Origin: Pseudomonas moraviensis
GTDB taxonomy: Bacteria > Pseudomonadota > Gammaproteobacteria > Pseudomonadales > Pseudomonadaceae
Assembly: GCF_900105805.1 (NCBI RefSeq)
Contig: NZ_LT629788.1
Location: forward strand, 5,998,501-6,062,500
DNA length: 64,000 nt
Direction: 5' to 3'
The translations under genes and the position numbers were made by a program. The notes under the pieces were generated by a model, which had not been told where the DNA came from, ran no database searches, and saw only the letters and a program-made list of their open reading frames with translations. Below, one piece after another: positions 42,100-49,976 of the stretch (positions are counted from its first letter, which is position 1; each line of letters begins with the position of its first letter).

Positions 42100-43896
42100 G
42101 TGAGTGATTTGAGTCATATCCGCAATTTCTCCATCATCGCCCACATTGACCATGGCAAGTCGACGCTGGCTGACCGTTTCATCCAGATGTGCGGCGGCCT
42201 GGCCGAGCGTGAAATGGAAGCCCAGGTACTGGATTCCATGGACCTTGAGCGTGAACGCGGGATCACCATCAAGGCCCACAGCGTTACCCTCTATTACAAA
42301 GCCAAAGATGGCATCACCTACCAGCTGAACTTCATCGACACCCCGGGCCACGTCGACTTCACCTACGAAGTCAGCCGTTCCCTGGCCGCGTGCGAAGGCG
42401 CCTTGCTGGTGGTCGATGCGGGGCAGGGCGTGGAAGCCCAGTCCGTGGCCAACTGCTACACCGCCATCGAGCAGGGCCTCGAGGTCATGCCGGTGCTGAA
42501 CAAGATCGACCTGCCCCAGGCCGAGCCGGATCGCGTGAAGGACGAGATCGAGAAGATCATCGGCATCGACGCCACCGACGCCGTCACCTGCAGCGCCAAG
42601 ACCGGCCTGGGTGTCGACGAAGTGCTCGAGCGTCTGGTCCACACCATTCCTGCGCCGACCGGCAACATCGAAGATCCGCTGCAAGCGTTGATCATCGACT
42701 CCTGGTTCGACAACTACCTGGGCGTTGTCTCCCTGGTACGGGTGCGCCATGGCCGGGTGAAGAAGGGCGACAAGATTCTGGTCAAGTCCACCGGCAAGGT
42801 GCACCTGGTCGACAGCGTTGGCGTGTTCAACCCGAAACACACCGCTACCGTTGACCTCAAGGCCGGCGAAGTGGGCTTCATCATCGCCAGCATCAAGGAC
42901 ATTCACGGTGCGCCGGTCGGCGATACCCTGACCCTCAGCTCCACGCCTGATGTGCCAGTGCTGCCGGGCTTCAAACGCATCCAGCCGCAGGTTTACGCCG
43001 GTCTGTTCCCGGTCAGCTCCGACGACTTCGAGGATTTCCGCGAAGCACTGCAGAAGCTGACCCTGAACGACTCGTCGCTGCAGTACACCCCGGAAAGCTC
43101 CGACGCCCTGGGCTTCGGCTTCCGTTGCGGCTTCCTCGGCATGCTGCACATGGAAATCATCCAGGAGCGCCTCGAGCGCGAGTACGACCTGGACCTGATC
43201 ACCACCGCGCCGACGGTAATTTTCGAGCTGGTGCTGAAAACCGGTGAAACGATTTACGTCGACAACCCGTCGAAGCTTCCGGACGTGTCGGCGATTGAGG
43301 ACATGCGCGAGCCAATCGTGCGCGCCAATATCCTCGTACCGCAGGAGCACCTGGGCAACGTCATCACCCTGTGCATCGAGAAACGCGGCGTTCAGGTCGA
43401 CATGCTGTTCCTCGGCAATCAGGTGCAAGTCACCTACGACCTGCCGATGAACGAAGTGGTCCTGGACTTCTTCGACCGTCTCAAATCCACCAGCCGCGGC
43501 TATGCTTCGCTGGACTACCATTTCGATCGTTACCAATCGGCTAATCTGGTGAAACTGGACGTGCTGATCAACGGCGACAAGGTCGATGCCCTGGCATTGA
43601 TCGTGCACCGTGACAATTCGCACTTCAAAGGTCGCCAGTTGACCGAGAAGATGAAAGAACTGATTCCTCGTCAGATGTTCGACGTGGCGATCCAGGCCGC
43701 CATCGGTGGTCAGATCGTAGCCCGGACAACCGTCAAGGCGCTCAGAAAGAACGTATTGGCCAAATGCTACGGCGGTGACGTCAGTCGTAAGAAGAAACTG
43801 CTCGAGAAGCAGAAGGCCGGTAAGAAACGCATGAAACAGGTCGGCAACGTGGAAATTCCACAGGAAGCCTTCCTCGCCGTGCTCAGGTTGGAATAA
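42100..43896 (+). CDS. lepA: LepA (EF4), ribosome-associated elongation GTPase
   Basis: LepA is a translational GTPase that helps at initiation or under ionic stress. The 598-residue protein has the G motifs AHIDHGKST, DTPGHVDFT and NKIDLP. EF-G-like domains follow, then the unique C-terminal domain (ARTTVKALRKNVLAKCYGGD, then SRKKKLLEKQKAGKKRMK). The start is a GTG at 42100. In P. aeruginosa lepA follows algU-mucABCD; here the upstream neighbour is lptG, and the muc genes are absent. Confidence 0.97.
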   Translation: MSDLSHIRNFSIIAHIDHGKSTLADRFIQMCGGLAEREMEAQVLDSMDLERERGITIKAHSVTLYYKAKDGITYQLNFIDTPGHVDFTYEVSRSLAACEGALLVVDAGQGVEAQSVANCYTAIEQGLEVMPVLNKIDLPQAEPDRVKDEIEKIIGIDATDAVTCSAKTGLGVDEVLERLVHTIPAPTGNIEDPLQALIIDSWFDNYLGVVSLVRVRHGRVKKGDKILVKSTGKVHLVDSVGVFNPKHTATVDLKAGEVGFIIASIKDIHGAPVGDTLTLSSTPDVPVLPGFKRIQPQVYAGLFPVSSDDFEDFREALQKLTLNDSSLQYTPESSDALGFGFRCGFLGMLHMEIIQERLEREYDLDLITTAPTVIFELVLKTGETIYVDNPSKLPDVSAIEDMREPIVRANILVPQEHLGNVITLCIEKRGVQVDMLFLGNQVQVTYDLPMNEVVLDFFDRLKSTSRGYASLDYHFDRYQSANLVKLDVLINGDKVDALALIVHRDNSHFKGRQLTEKMKELIPRQMFDVAIQAAIGGQIVARTTVKALRKNVLAKCYGGDVSRKKKLLEKQKAGKKRMKQVGNVEIPQEAFLAVLRLE

Positions 43897-43905
43897 TCAG
43901 GTCCT

Positions 43906-44760
43906 ATGTCGCTAAATTTCCCGCTGTTGCTGGTCATCGCCGTGTTCGTCTGCGGCCTGTTGGCGTTGATTGATCTGCTGTTCCTGGCACCGCGTCGGCG
44001 GGCTGCCATTGCCTCTTATCAAGGCAGTGTCAGCCAGCCCGAGCCTGTGGTGGTCGAGAAGCTGAACAAAGAGCCGCTGCTGGTCGAATACGGCAAGTCG
44101 TTCTTTCCGGTGCTGTTCATTGTGCTGGTGCTGCGTTCGTTCCTGGTGGAGCCGTTCCAGATTCCGTCCGGCTCGATGAAACCGACCCTGGACGTCGGCG
44201 ACTTCATTCTGGTGAACAAGTTTTCCTACGGGATCCGTTTGCCGGTGATCGACAAGAAGATCATCGAAGTCGGTGATCCGCAGCGCGGCGATGTCATGGT
44301 GTTCCGCTACCCGAGCGACCCGAACGTCAACTACATCAAGCGTGTGGTCGGCCTTCCGGGTGACACGGTGCGTTACACCGCCGACAAGCGTCTGTTCGTC
44401 AACGGCGAATCGATTGCCGAGAAGATGGTCGGCGCCGAAGCGGGATCGCTGGGCAGCGCGGAGCTCTACCAGGAAAAACTCGGTGCAGCCGAGCACCTGA
44501 TCCGCAAGGAAATGAGCCGCTACCGCGCCACTCCGGATCGGTCGTGGACGGTGCCTGCCGGGCACTACTTCATGATGGGTGACAACCGCGACAATTCGAA
44601 CGACAGTCGCTATTGGGATGATCCGAACATTCCCAAGGATCTGCTGGGCATGGTCCCCGACCGCAATATCGTCGGCAAGGCCTTCGCGGTCTGGATGAGC
44701 TGGCCGGAGCCGAAACTCAGCCACCTGCCGAATTTCTCGCGGGTCGGTCTGATCAAGTAA
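43906..44760 (+). CDS. lepB: LepB, signal peptidase I
   Basis: Removes signal peptides from secreted proteins at the periplasmic face. The 284 residues begin with a membrane helix (LLLVIAVFVCGLLALIDLLF), a cytoplasmic loop, and a second helix (FPVLFIVLVLRSFLVEPFQI). The catalytic serine is in PSGSMKPTL and the lysine in NYIKRVVGLPGD. GDNRDNSNDSR near the C-terminus is the box E region. It starts 9 bases after lepA and is followed by a hairpin before rnc. Confidence 0.96.
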   Translation: MSLNFPLLLVIAVFVCGLLALIDLLFLAPRRRAAIASYQGSVSQPEPVVVEKLNKEPLLVEYGKSFFPVLFIVLVLRSFLVEPFQIPSGSMKPTLDVGDFILVNKFSYGIRLPVIDKKIIEVGDPQRGDVMVFRYPSDPNVNYIKRVVGLPGDTVRYTADKRLFVNGESIAEKMVGAEAGSLGSAELYQEKLGAAEHLIRKEMSRYRATPDRSWTVPAGHYFMMGDNRDNSNDSRYWDDPNIPKDLLGMVPDRNIVGKAFAVWMSWPEPKLSHLPNFSRVGLIK

Positions 44761-44767
44761 CTACACA

Positions 44768-44790
44768 CGGCGCTGTTGACCACAGCGCCG
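44768..44790 (+). promoter_or_regulatory. Hairpin between lepB and rnc
   Basis: CGGCGCTGT and ACAGCGCCG form a perfect 9-bp stem with loop TGACC. Without a U-run it may be a processing site; RNase III often cuts near the start of its own operon. Confidence 0.6.
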
Positions 44791-44843
44791 AATGCATTTC
44801 TGGAGCCGGTACAATCGGCTTCGCAATCGCCAGGATCTATTTT

Positions 44844-44933
44844 TTGAACACAGCGTTAATTGTCCCAGGCCTGCGCCGTACCCCGGCGATGGCCGTGGAA
44901 ACCAGCCACGAACTCAGCGTGGGTAAACCGTGA
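44844..44933 (+). CDS. Possible 29-codon leader frame overlapping the rnc start
   Basis: A TTG after AGGATC opens a 29-residue frame (LNTALIVPGLRRTPAMAVE...) that ends with a TGA overlapping the rnc GTG as GTGA. It may only be a spacer, but the overlap would couple its translation to rnc. I recognise no family. Confidence 0.3.
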   Translation: MNTALIVPGLRRTPAMAVETSHELSVGKP

Positions 44934-45619
44934 GCGTTTCTCTAAGCCGTCTCGAGCGCCAGCTCGGTTACACCTTCAAGGACCAGGAGCTGATGCTTCT
45001 GGCCCTCACGCACCGCAGTTTTGCCGGGCGCAACAACGAGCGTCTGGAATTCCTCGGCGATGCCATCCTCAACTTCGTCGCTGGCGAGGCGCTTTTCGAT
45101 CGCTTTCCGCTGGCCCGCGAAGGCCAGTTGTCGCGTTTGCGCGCACGCCTGGTGAAAGGTGAGACGCTGGCCGTACTGGCTCGCGGTTTCGACCTCGGTG
45201 ATTATCTGCGCCTGGGTTCGGGTGAACTGAAGAGCGGTGGGTTCCGTCGTGAATCGATTCTCGCCGATGCCCTCGAAGCCCTGATCGGTGCGATCTACCT
45301 CGACGCCGGCATGGACGTCGCCCGTGAGCGCGTACTGGCCTGGCTGGCCGGTGAGTTCGAAGGCTTGACGCTGGTCGACACCAACAAGGATCCGAAAACC
45401 CGCTTGCAGGAACACCTGCAATCGCGCAGTTGCGAACTGCCCCGCTACGAAGTGGTGGATATCCAGGGCGAACCGCACTGCCGAACCTTCTTCGTCGAGT
45501 GCGAAGTGGTCTTACTGAATGAGAAAAGCCGAGGTCAGGGTGTCAGCCGTCGCATTGCCGAACAGGTAGCGGCCGCTGCAGCACTGATTGCCCTGGGCGT
45601 GGAGAATGGCAATGACTGA
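44930..45619 (+). CDS. rnc: Ribonuclease III
   Basis: Cuts double-stranded RNA in rRNA processing and mRNA control. The 229 residues have the signature NERLEFLGDAILN with catalytic acidic residues, and LADALEALIGAIYLDAG for the second set. The C-terminal double-strand binding domain has DPKTRLQEHLQS and GQGVSRRIAEQVAAAAAL. The start is GTG at 44930. The stop overlaps the era start by 8 bases (era ATG at 45612), as in many gamma-proteobacteria. Confidence 0.96.
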   Translation: MSVSLSRLERQLGYTFKDQELMLLALTHRSFAGRNNERLEFLGDAILNFVAGEALFDRFPLAREGQLSRLRARLVKGETLAVLARGFDLGDYLRLGSGELKSGGFRRESILADALEALIGAIYLDAGMDVARERVLAWLAGEFEGLTLVDTNKDPKTRLQEHLQSRSCELPRYEVVDIQGEPHCRTFFVECEVVLLNEKSRGQGVSRRIAEQVAAAAALIALGVENGND

Positions 45620-46514
45620 TACAAACGCAACTCGCTGTGGCTATGTTGCCATCGTCGGCCGTCCCAACGTCGGCAAGTCGACGCTGCTCAACCACATCCT
45701 CGGGCAGAAGCTCGCGATCACCTCGCGCAAGCCGCAGACCACGCGGCACAACATGCTCGGCATCAAGACCGAGGGCGATGTGCAAGCGATCTACGTCGAC
45801 ACCCCGGGCATGCACAAGGGCGGCGAAAAGGCCCTGAACCGCTACATGAACAAAACCGCTTCGGCGGCGTTGAAAGACGTCGACGTGGTGATCTTCGTCG
45901 TTGACCGCACCAAGTGGACCGACGAAGACCAGATGGTGCTCGAACGTGTGCAGTATGTGACCGGCCCGCTGATCGTCGCGCTGAACAAGACCGATCGGAT
46001 CGAAGACAAAGCCGAGCTGATGCCGCACCTGAGCTGGTTGCAGGAACAATTGCCTAACGCCCAGATCATCCCGATTTCCGCGCAGCACGGGCACAATCTC
46101 GATGCGCTGGAAAAGGTCATCGCCGATCACCTGCCGGAGAACGATCACTTCTTCCCGGAAGACCAGATCACCGACCGTAGCAGCCGTTTCCTCGCTGCCG
46201 AACTGGTGCGCGAGAAAATCATGCGCCAGATGGGCGCCGAGCTGCCGTACCAGATCACCGTCGAAATCGAAGAGTTCAAGCAGCAGGGCAAGACCCTGCA
46301 CATCCACGCGCTGATTCTCGTCGAGCGTGACGGCCAGAAGAAAATCATCATTGGCGACAAGGGCGAGCGCATCAAGCGCATCGGCACCGAAGCGCGCAAG
46401 GACATGGAGCTGCTGTTCGACTCCAAGATCATGCTCAACCTGTGGGTCAAGGTGAAGGGCGGCTGGTCCGATGACGAGCGCGCGCTGCGTTCGCTGGGTT
46501 ACGGCGACCTGTAA
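45612..46514 (+). CDS. era: Era, GTPase for 16S rRNA maturation
   Basis: Era binds the 3' end of 16S rRNA and is needed for 30S assembly. The 300 residues have the G-domain motifs GRPNVGKSTL, DTPGMHKGGEK and NKTDRIE. A C-terminal KH domain follows, with KIIIGDKGERIKRIGTEARK. I chose the ATG at 45612 (MTDTNATRCGYVAIVG) because GGAG lies 7 bases upstream and it fits the family. In most relatives recO follows directly; here a REP pair of about 80 bases separates them. Confidence 0.96.
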   Translation: MTDTNATRCGYVAIVGRPNVGKSTLLNHILGQKLAITSRKPQTTRHNMLGIKTEGDVQAIYVDTPGMHKGGEKALNRYMNKTASAALKDVDVVIFVVDRTKWTDEDQMVLERVQYVTGPLIVALNKTDRIEDKAELMPHLSWLQEQLPNAQIIPISAQHGHNLDALEKVIADHLPENDHFFPEDQITDRSSRFLAAELVREKIMRQMGAELPYQITVEIEEFKQQGKTLHIHALILVERDGQKKIIIGDKGERIKRIGTEARKDMELLFDSKIMLNLWVKVKGGWSDDERALRSLGYGDL

Positions 46515-46526
46515 GCGACTCGAACA

Positions 46527-46606
46527 TCAAAAGATCGCAGCCTTCGGCAGCTCCTACAGGTGTACACAAGACATTGTAGGAGCTGCCGAAGGCTGCGATC
46601 TTTTTT
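46527..46606. repeat. REP pair, family B, between era and recO
   Basis: AAAGATCGCAGCCTTCGGCA and its inverse fill most of the 118-base gap between two genes that are normally adjacent or overlapping. Confidence 0.9.
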
Positions 46607-46632
46607 GCAATCCCACCCGGGAAACAACATTC

Positions 46633-47322
46633 ATGTCGCAAACCCCGCCTCCCGCCCAACCCGCTTACGTCCTGCACTCGCGCGCCTACCGCGAAACCAG
46701 TGCACTGGTGGATTTCCTCACGCCGCAAGGGCGGCTGCGGGCGGTGTTGCGCAGTGCGCGGGGCAAGGCCGGCACACTGGCGCGGCCGTTCGTGGCGCTG
46801 GAGGTTGAATTCCGTGGCAAGGGTGAGCTGAAGAATGTCGGGCGTATGGAGAGCTCCGGCACCTCCGCATGGCTCAACGGCGAGGCGCTGTTCAGCGGTC
46901 TCTACCTCAATGAATTGCTGATTCGCCTGTTGCCCGCGGAAGATCCGCACCCAGGAGTGTTCGACCACTATGCCGCGACCCTGCTGGCCTTGGCCGAAGG
47001 TCGACCACTGGAACCGTTGCTGCGCTCCTTCGAATGGCGATTGCTTGATGATCTCGGCTACGGCTTCTCCATGAACACCGACATTCACGGTGAGCCTGTG
47101 GCCGCGGACGGTCTCTACCGGTTGCAAGTGGACGCCGGACTCGAGCGGGTTTATCTGCTGCAGCCGGGACTGTTCAACGGCACTGAACTGCTGGCCATGG
47201 CCGAAGCCGACTGGTCGGCGCCCGGTGCGCTGTCAGCGGCCAAGCGTCTGATGCGCCAGGCACTCGCAGTACATTTGGGCGGGCGTCCGCTTGTCAGTCG
47301 CGAGCTGTTTCGCAAGCCCTGA
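46633..47322 (+). CDS. recO: RecO, recombination mediator
   Basis: RecO with RecR loads RecA on SSB-coated DNA. The 229-residue protein starts MSQTPPPAQPAYVLHSRAY and keeps YRETSALVDFLTPQGRLRAV, the OB-fold strands, NELLIRLLPAEDPHPGVFDHY and LEPLLRSFEWRLLDDLGYG. I chose the ATG at 46633; the frame is open much further upstream, but only through the REP pair. It sits between era and pdxJ, the standard position. Confidence 0.94.
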   Translation: MSQTPPPAQPAYVLHSRAYRETSALVDFLTPQGRLRAVLRSARGKAGTLARPFVALEVEFRGKGELKNVGRMESSGTSAWLNGEALFSGLYLNELLIRLLPAEDPHPGVFDHYAATLLALAEGRPLEPLLRSFEWRLLDDLGYGFSMNTDIHGEPVAADGLYRLQVDAGLERVYLLQPGLFNGTELLAMAEADWSAPGALSAAKRLMRQALAVHLGGRPLVSRELFRKP

Positions 47323-47361
47323 TATGCTGTGCGCCGAATCTCTCAATTCAGGAGCGCATCC

Positions 47362-48105
47362 GTGACCAGCAGCAATCGCATTCTTCTCGGCGTGAACATC
47401 GACCACGTCGCCACCCTGCGTCAGGCCCGTGGCACGCGCTACCCGGACCCGGTCAAGGCGGCGCTGGACGCAGAAGAGGCGGGCGCCGATGGCATCACCG
47501 TGCACCTGCGCGAAGATCGCCGGCACATCCAGGAGCGCGACGTGCTGCTGCTCAAGGATGTGCTGCAAACGCGCATGAATTTCGAAATGGGCGTCACCGA
47601 AGAAATGATGGCGTTCGCCGAGCGCATTCGCCCGGCGCACATCTGTCTGGTCCCGGAAACCCGTCAGGAATTGACCACCGAAGGTGGCCTGGATGTAGCG
47701 GGGCAGGAAGAGCGCATCAGGGCTGCGGTCGAACGTTTATCGAAAATCGGCAGCGAAGTGTCGCTGTTCATCGATGCTGACGAGCGTCAGATCGCCGCGT
47801 CCAGGCGCATCGGTGCACCGGCCATCGAGCTGCATACCGGGCGTTACGCCGATGCCGAAACCCCGACCGAAGTGGCTGAAGAGCTCAAGCGTGTCGCTGA
47901 TGGCGTGGCATTCGGTCTTGCGCAGGGCCTGATCGTCAATGCCGGGCATGGCCTGCATTACCACAACGTCGAGGCCGTGGCGGCGATCAAGGGCATCAAC
48001 GAACTGAACATCGGCCACGCGCTGGTGGCGCATGCGTTGTTCGTCGGCTTCAAGTCGGCTGTGTCGGAAATGAAAGCGCTGATCCTCGCGGCCGCCAAGC
48101 AATAA
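47362..48105 (+). CDS. pdxJ: PdxJ, pyridoxine 5'-phosphate synthase
   Basis: Joins 1-deoxy-D-xylulose 5-phosphate and 3-amino-2-oxopropyl phosphate in vitamin B6 synthesis. The 247-residue TIM-barrel protein starts with TSSNRILLGVNIDHVATLRQ and contains HLREDRRHIQERDV, MNFEMGVTEEM, CLVPETRQELTTEGG and NAGHGLHYHNV. The GTG at 47362 follows GGAG by 7 bases. The end is followed by a REP pair and then the convergent mltF. Confidence 0.96.
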   Translation: MTSSNRILLGVNIDHVATLRQARGTRYPDPVKAALDAEEAGADGITVHLREDRRHIQERDVLLLKDVLQTRMNFEMGVTEEMMAFAERIRPAHICLVPETRQELTTEGGLDVAGQEERIRAAVERLSKIGSEVSLFIDADERQIAASRRIGAPAIELHTGRYADAETPTEVAEELKRVADGVAFGLAQGLIVNAGHGLHYHNVEAVAAIKGINELNIGHALVAHALFVGFKSAVSEMKALILAAAKQ

Positions 48106-48120
48106 GCCACACCGCAACCC

Positions 48121-48214
48121 CCTGTAGGAGTGAGCCTGCTCGCGATAGCGGTGTGTCAGCCAATATCAAATTGACTGTGACACCGCTATCGCGAGCAGGC
48201 TCACTCCTACAATT
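48121..48214. repeat. REP pair, family A
   Basis: GTAGGAGTGAGCCTGCTCGC and its inverse lie between the convergent pdxJ and mltF genes. Confidence 0.9.
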
Positions 48215-48230
48215 CGATTTGTGGTGTGGG

Positions 48231-49691
48231 TTAGAGCGGGGCGGGCTCTTGCGCCGGTTTCGATTTGTCGATCGCCGGCACATGCAGGTTGCCCTCGGCG
48301 ACCTGGTCGCCCTCCAGCTGCGGCTGGGTCACCCAGGTCAGGATGTCGTAGTAGCGCCGGATGTTCGCCACGAAATGCACCGGTTCGCCGCCGCGGGCGT
48401 AGCCGTAACGGGTCTTGCTGTACCACTGCTTCTGCGACAGGCGCGGCAGGATCTTTTTCACGTCCAGCCACTTGTCCGGATTCAGCCCTTCCTTCGCCGC
48501 CAGTTTGCGCGCGTCATCCAGATGGCCGCTGCCGACGTTGTACGCCGCCAGGGCGAACCAGGTGCGGTCCGGCTCCTGGATCGAATCGTCGAGCTGATCC
48601 TTCATGTAAGCCAGGTACTTGGCGCCGCCCATGATGCTTTGCTTGGGGTCGAGGCGGTTGGACACGCCCATCGCCTGCGCGGTGTTCTGGGTCAACATCA
48701 TCAGGCCGCGTACGCCAGTTTTTGACGTCACCGTCGGCTGCCACAGCGATTCCTGATAACCGATGGCGGCGAGCAGGCGCCAGTCGACTTTCTCTTTCTT
48801 TGCGTAATTCTTGAAGTGCTGTTCGTATTTCGGCAGGCGCTGCTGCAGGTGCTGGGCGAAGGTGGTAGCGCCCATGTAACCGAGGACATCGACGTGGCCG
48901 TAGTAGCGGTCTTTCAGGCGCTGCAGGGTGCCGTTCTTCTGCACCTTGTCCAGGTAGGCGTTGATTTCGTTGAGCAGGCTGTTGTCTTCGCCCGGACCAA
49001 CCGCCCAGCTTTGACTGCGCGCGTCGCCAAGATCGAAGGCCACGCGGATGTTGGTGAAGTACACCTGATTCATCGCCACTTCGTTGGAGTCGACCAGGGT
49101 CAGGTCAATCTGGCCCTCATCGACCATGCGCAGCAGATCGACCACCTCAACCGCGTCGGATTCTTCGTATTCGATACCGGGATATTTCTGTTTCAGCTCG
49201 GCCAGTTGCTCGGCGTGGGTGCTGCCCTTGAGCACGGTGATCTTCTTGCCGACCAGATCCGCCGGATCGGTGGGCCGCGACTGGCCGTTGCGGTAGATGA
49301 TCTGCGGGGTAACTTCAAGGTAGGAGTGGGAGAACCGCACCTGTTTCTTGCGCTCGTCGCTGCTGACCAGACCGGCCGCCGCGAGCACCGGGCCGTTGGG
49401 CTTGCCGACCTGATTGAACAGGTCGTCGAGGTTGTCGGCGGTTTCGATCTTCAGCTCGACGCCCAAATCGTCGGCAAAGCGCTTCACCAGCTCATATTCG
49501 AAGCCGGTTTCACCGCTGCGATCCTGAAAGTAGGTGGCGGGGCTGTTGCGGGTAACCACGCGCAGCACACCGTCCTCCTTTACGCGCTCGAGTGTGTTGG
49601 GTTTATCAACACAACCACCGAGCATCAGGAAGAGTCCGGTTGCGATCAGCCATTTGGCGTATCGCGGACGCAAAGCCGTTGGGAAAAACAT
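48231..49691 (-). CDS. mltF: MltF, membrane-bound lytic murein transglycosylase
   Basis: Cleaves peptidoglycan at the outer membrane and is regulated by peptides. It has a lipoprotein signal (IATGLFLMLGGC), a periplasmic-binding-like regulatory domain at about 30-260 (EDGVLRVVTRNSPATYF, VKRFADDLGVELKI), and an SLT domain at about 290-410. The catalytic glutamate is in AAIGYQESLWQPTVTSKTG, followed by GLMMLTQNTAQAMG. The 486 residues match the family. It lies back-to-back with purL, as in P. aeruginosa. Confidence 0.95.
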   Translation of the reverse strand: MFFPTALRPRYAKWLIATGLFLMLGGCVDKPNTLERVKEDGVLRVVTRNSPATYFQDRSGETGFEYELVKRFADDLGVELKIETADNLDDLFNQVGKPNGPVLAAAGLVSSDERKKQVRFSHSYLEVTPQIIYRNGQSRPTDPADLVGKKITVLKGSTHAEQLAELKQKYPGIEYEESDAVEVVDLLRMVDEGQIDLTLVDSNEVAMNQVYFTNIRVAFDLGDARSQSWAVGPGEDNSLLNEINAYLDKVQKNGTLQRLKDRYYGHVDVLGYMGATTFAQHLQQRLPKYEQHFKNYAKKEKVDWRLLAAIGYQESLWQPTVTSKTGVRGLMMLTQNTAQAMGVSNRLDPKQSIMGGAKYLAYMKDQLDDSIQEPDRTWFALAAYNVGSGHLDDARKLAAKEGLNPDKWLDVKKILPRLSQKQWYSKTRYGYARGGEPVHFVANIRRYYDILTWVTQPQLEGDQVAEGNLHVPAIDKSKPAQEPAPL

Positions 49692-49976
49692 CTGCGCAGT
49701 ATACGCAAACGGCCACGGGCGCCATATCTCGACAGCGTAGGAGTAGTCTGCTAGCGATCACAAATCCGAGCGAAATCCCTTGAATACGGGCCTTGCCGGC
49801 ATTTTGTTACAGTAAAAATAAGCCGTCCCTGAACGCCCGATTTACCTGACCCCGGAGGCAGAAACACAGATCGCTACCCGAGTGCAACCGTGCGTAGCGT
49901 TTCGGGTGATGTTGAGGTCGGTTTAGGCTAGAATGCACGGCCTCAAAGCACACCCCTTCCCGAGGCTGTCCCGAAG

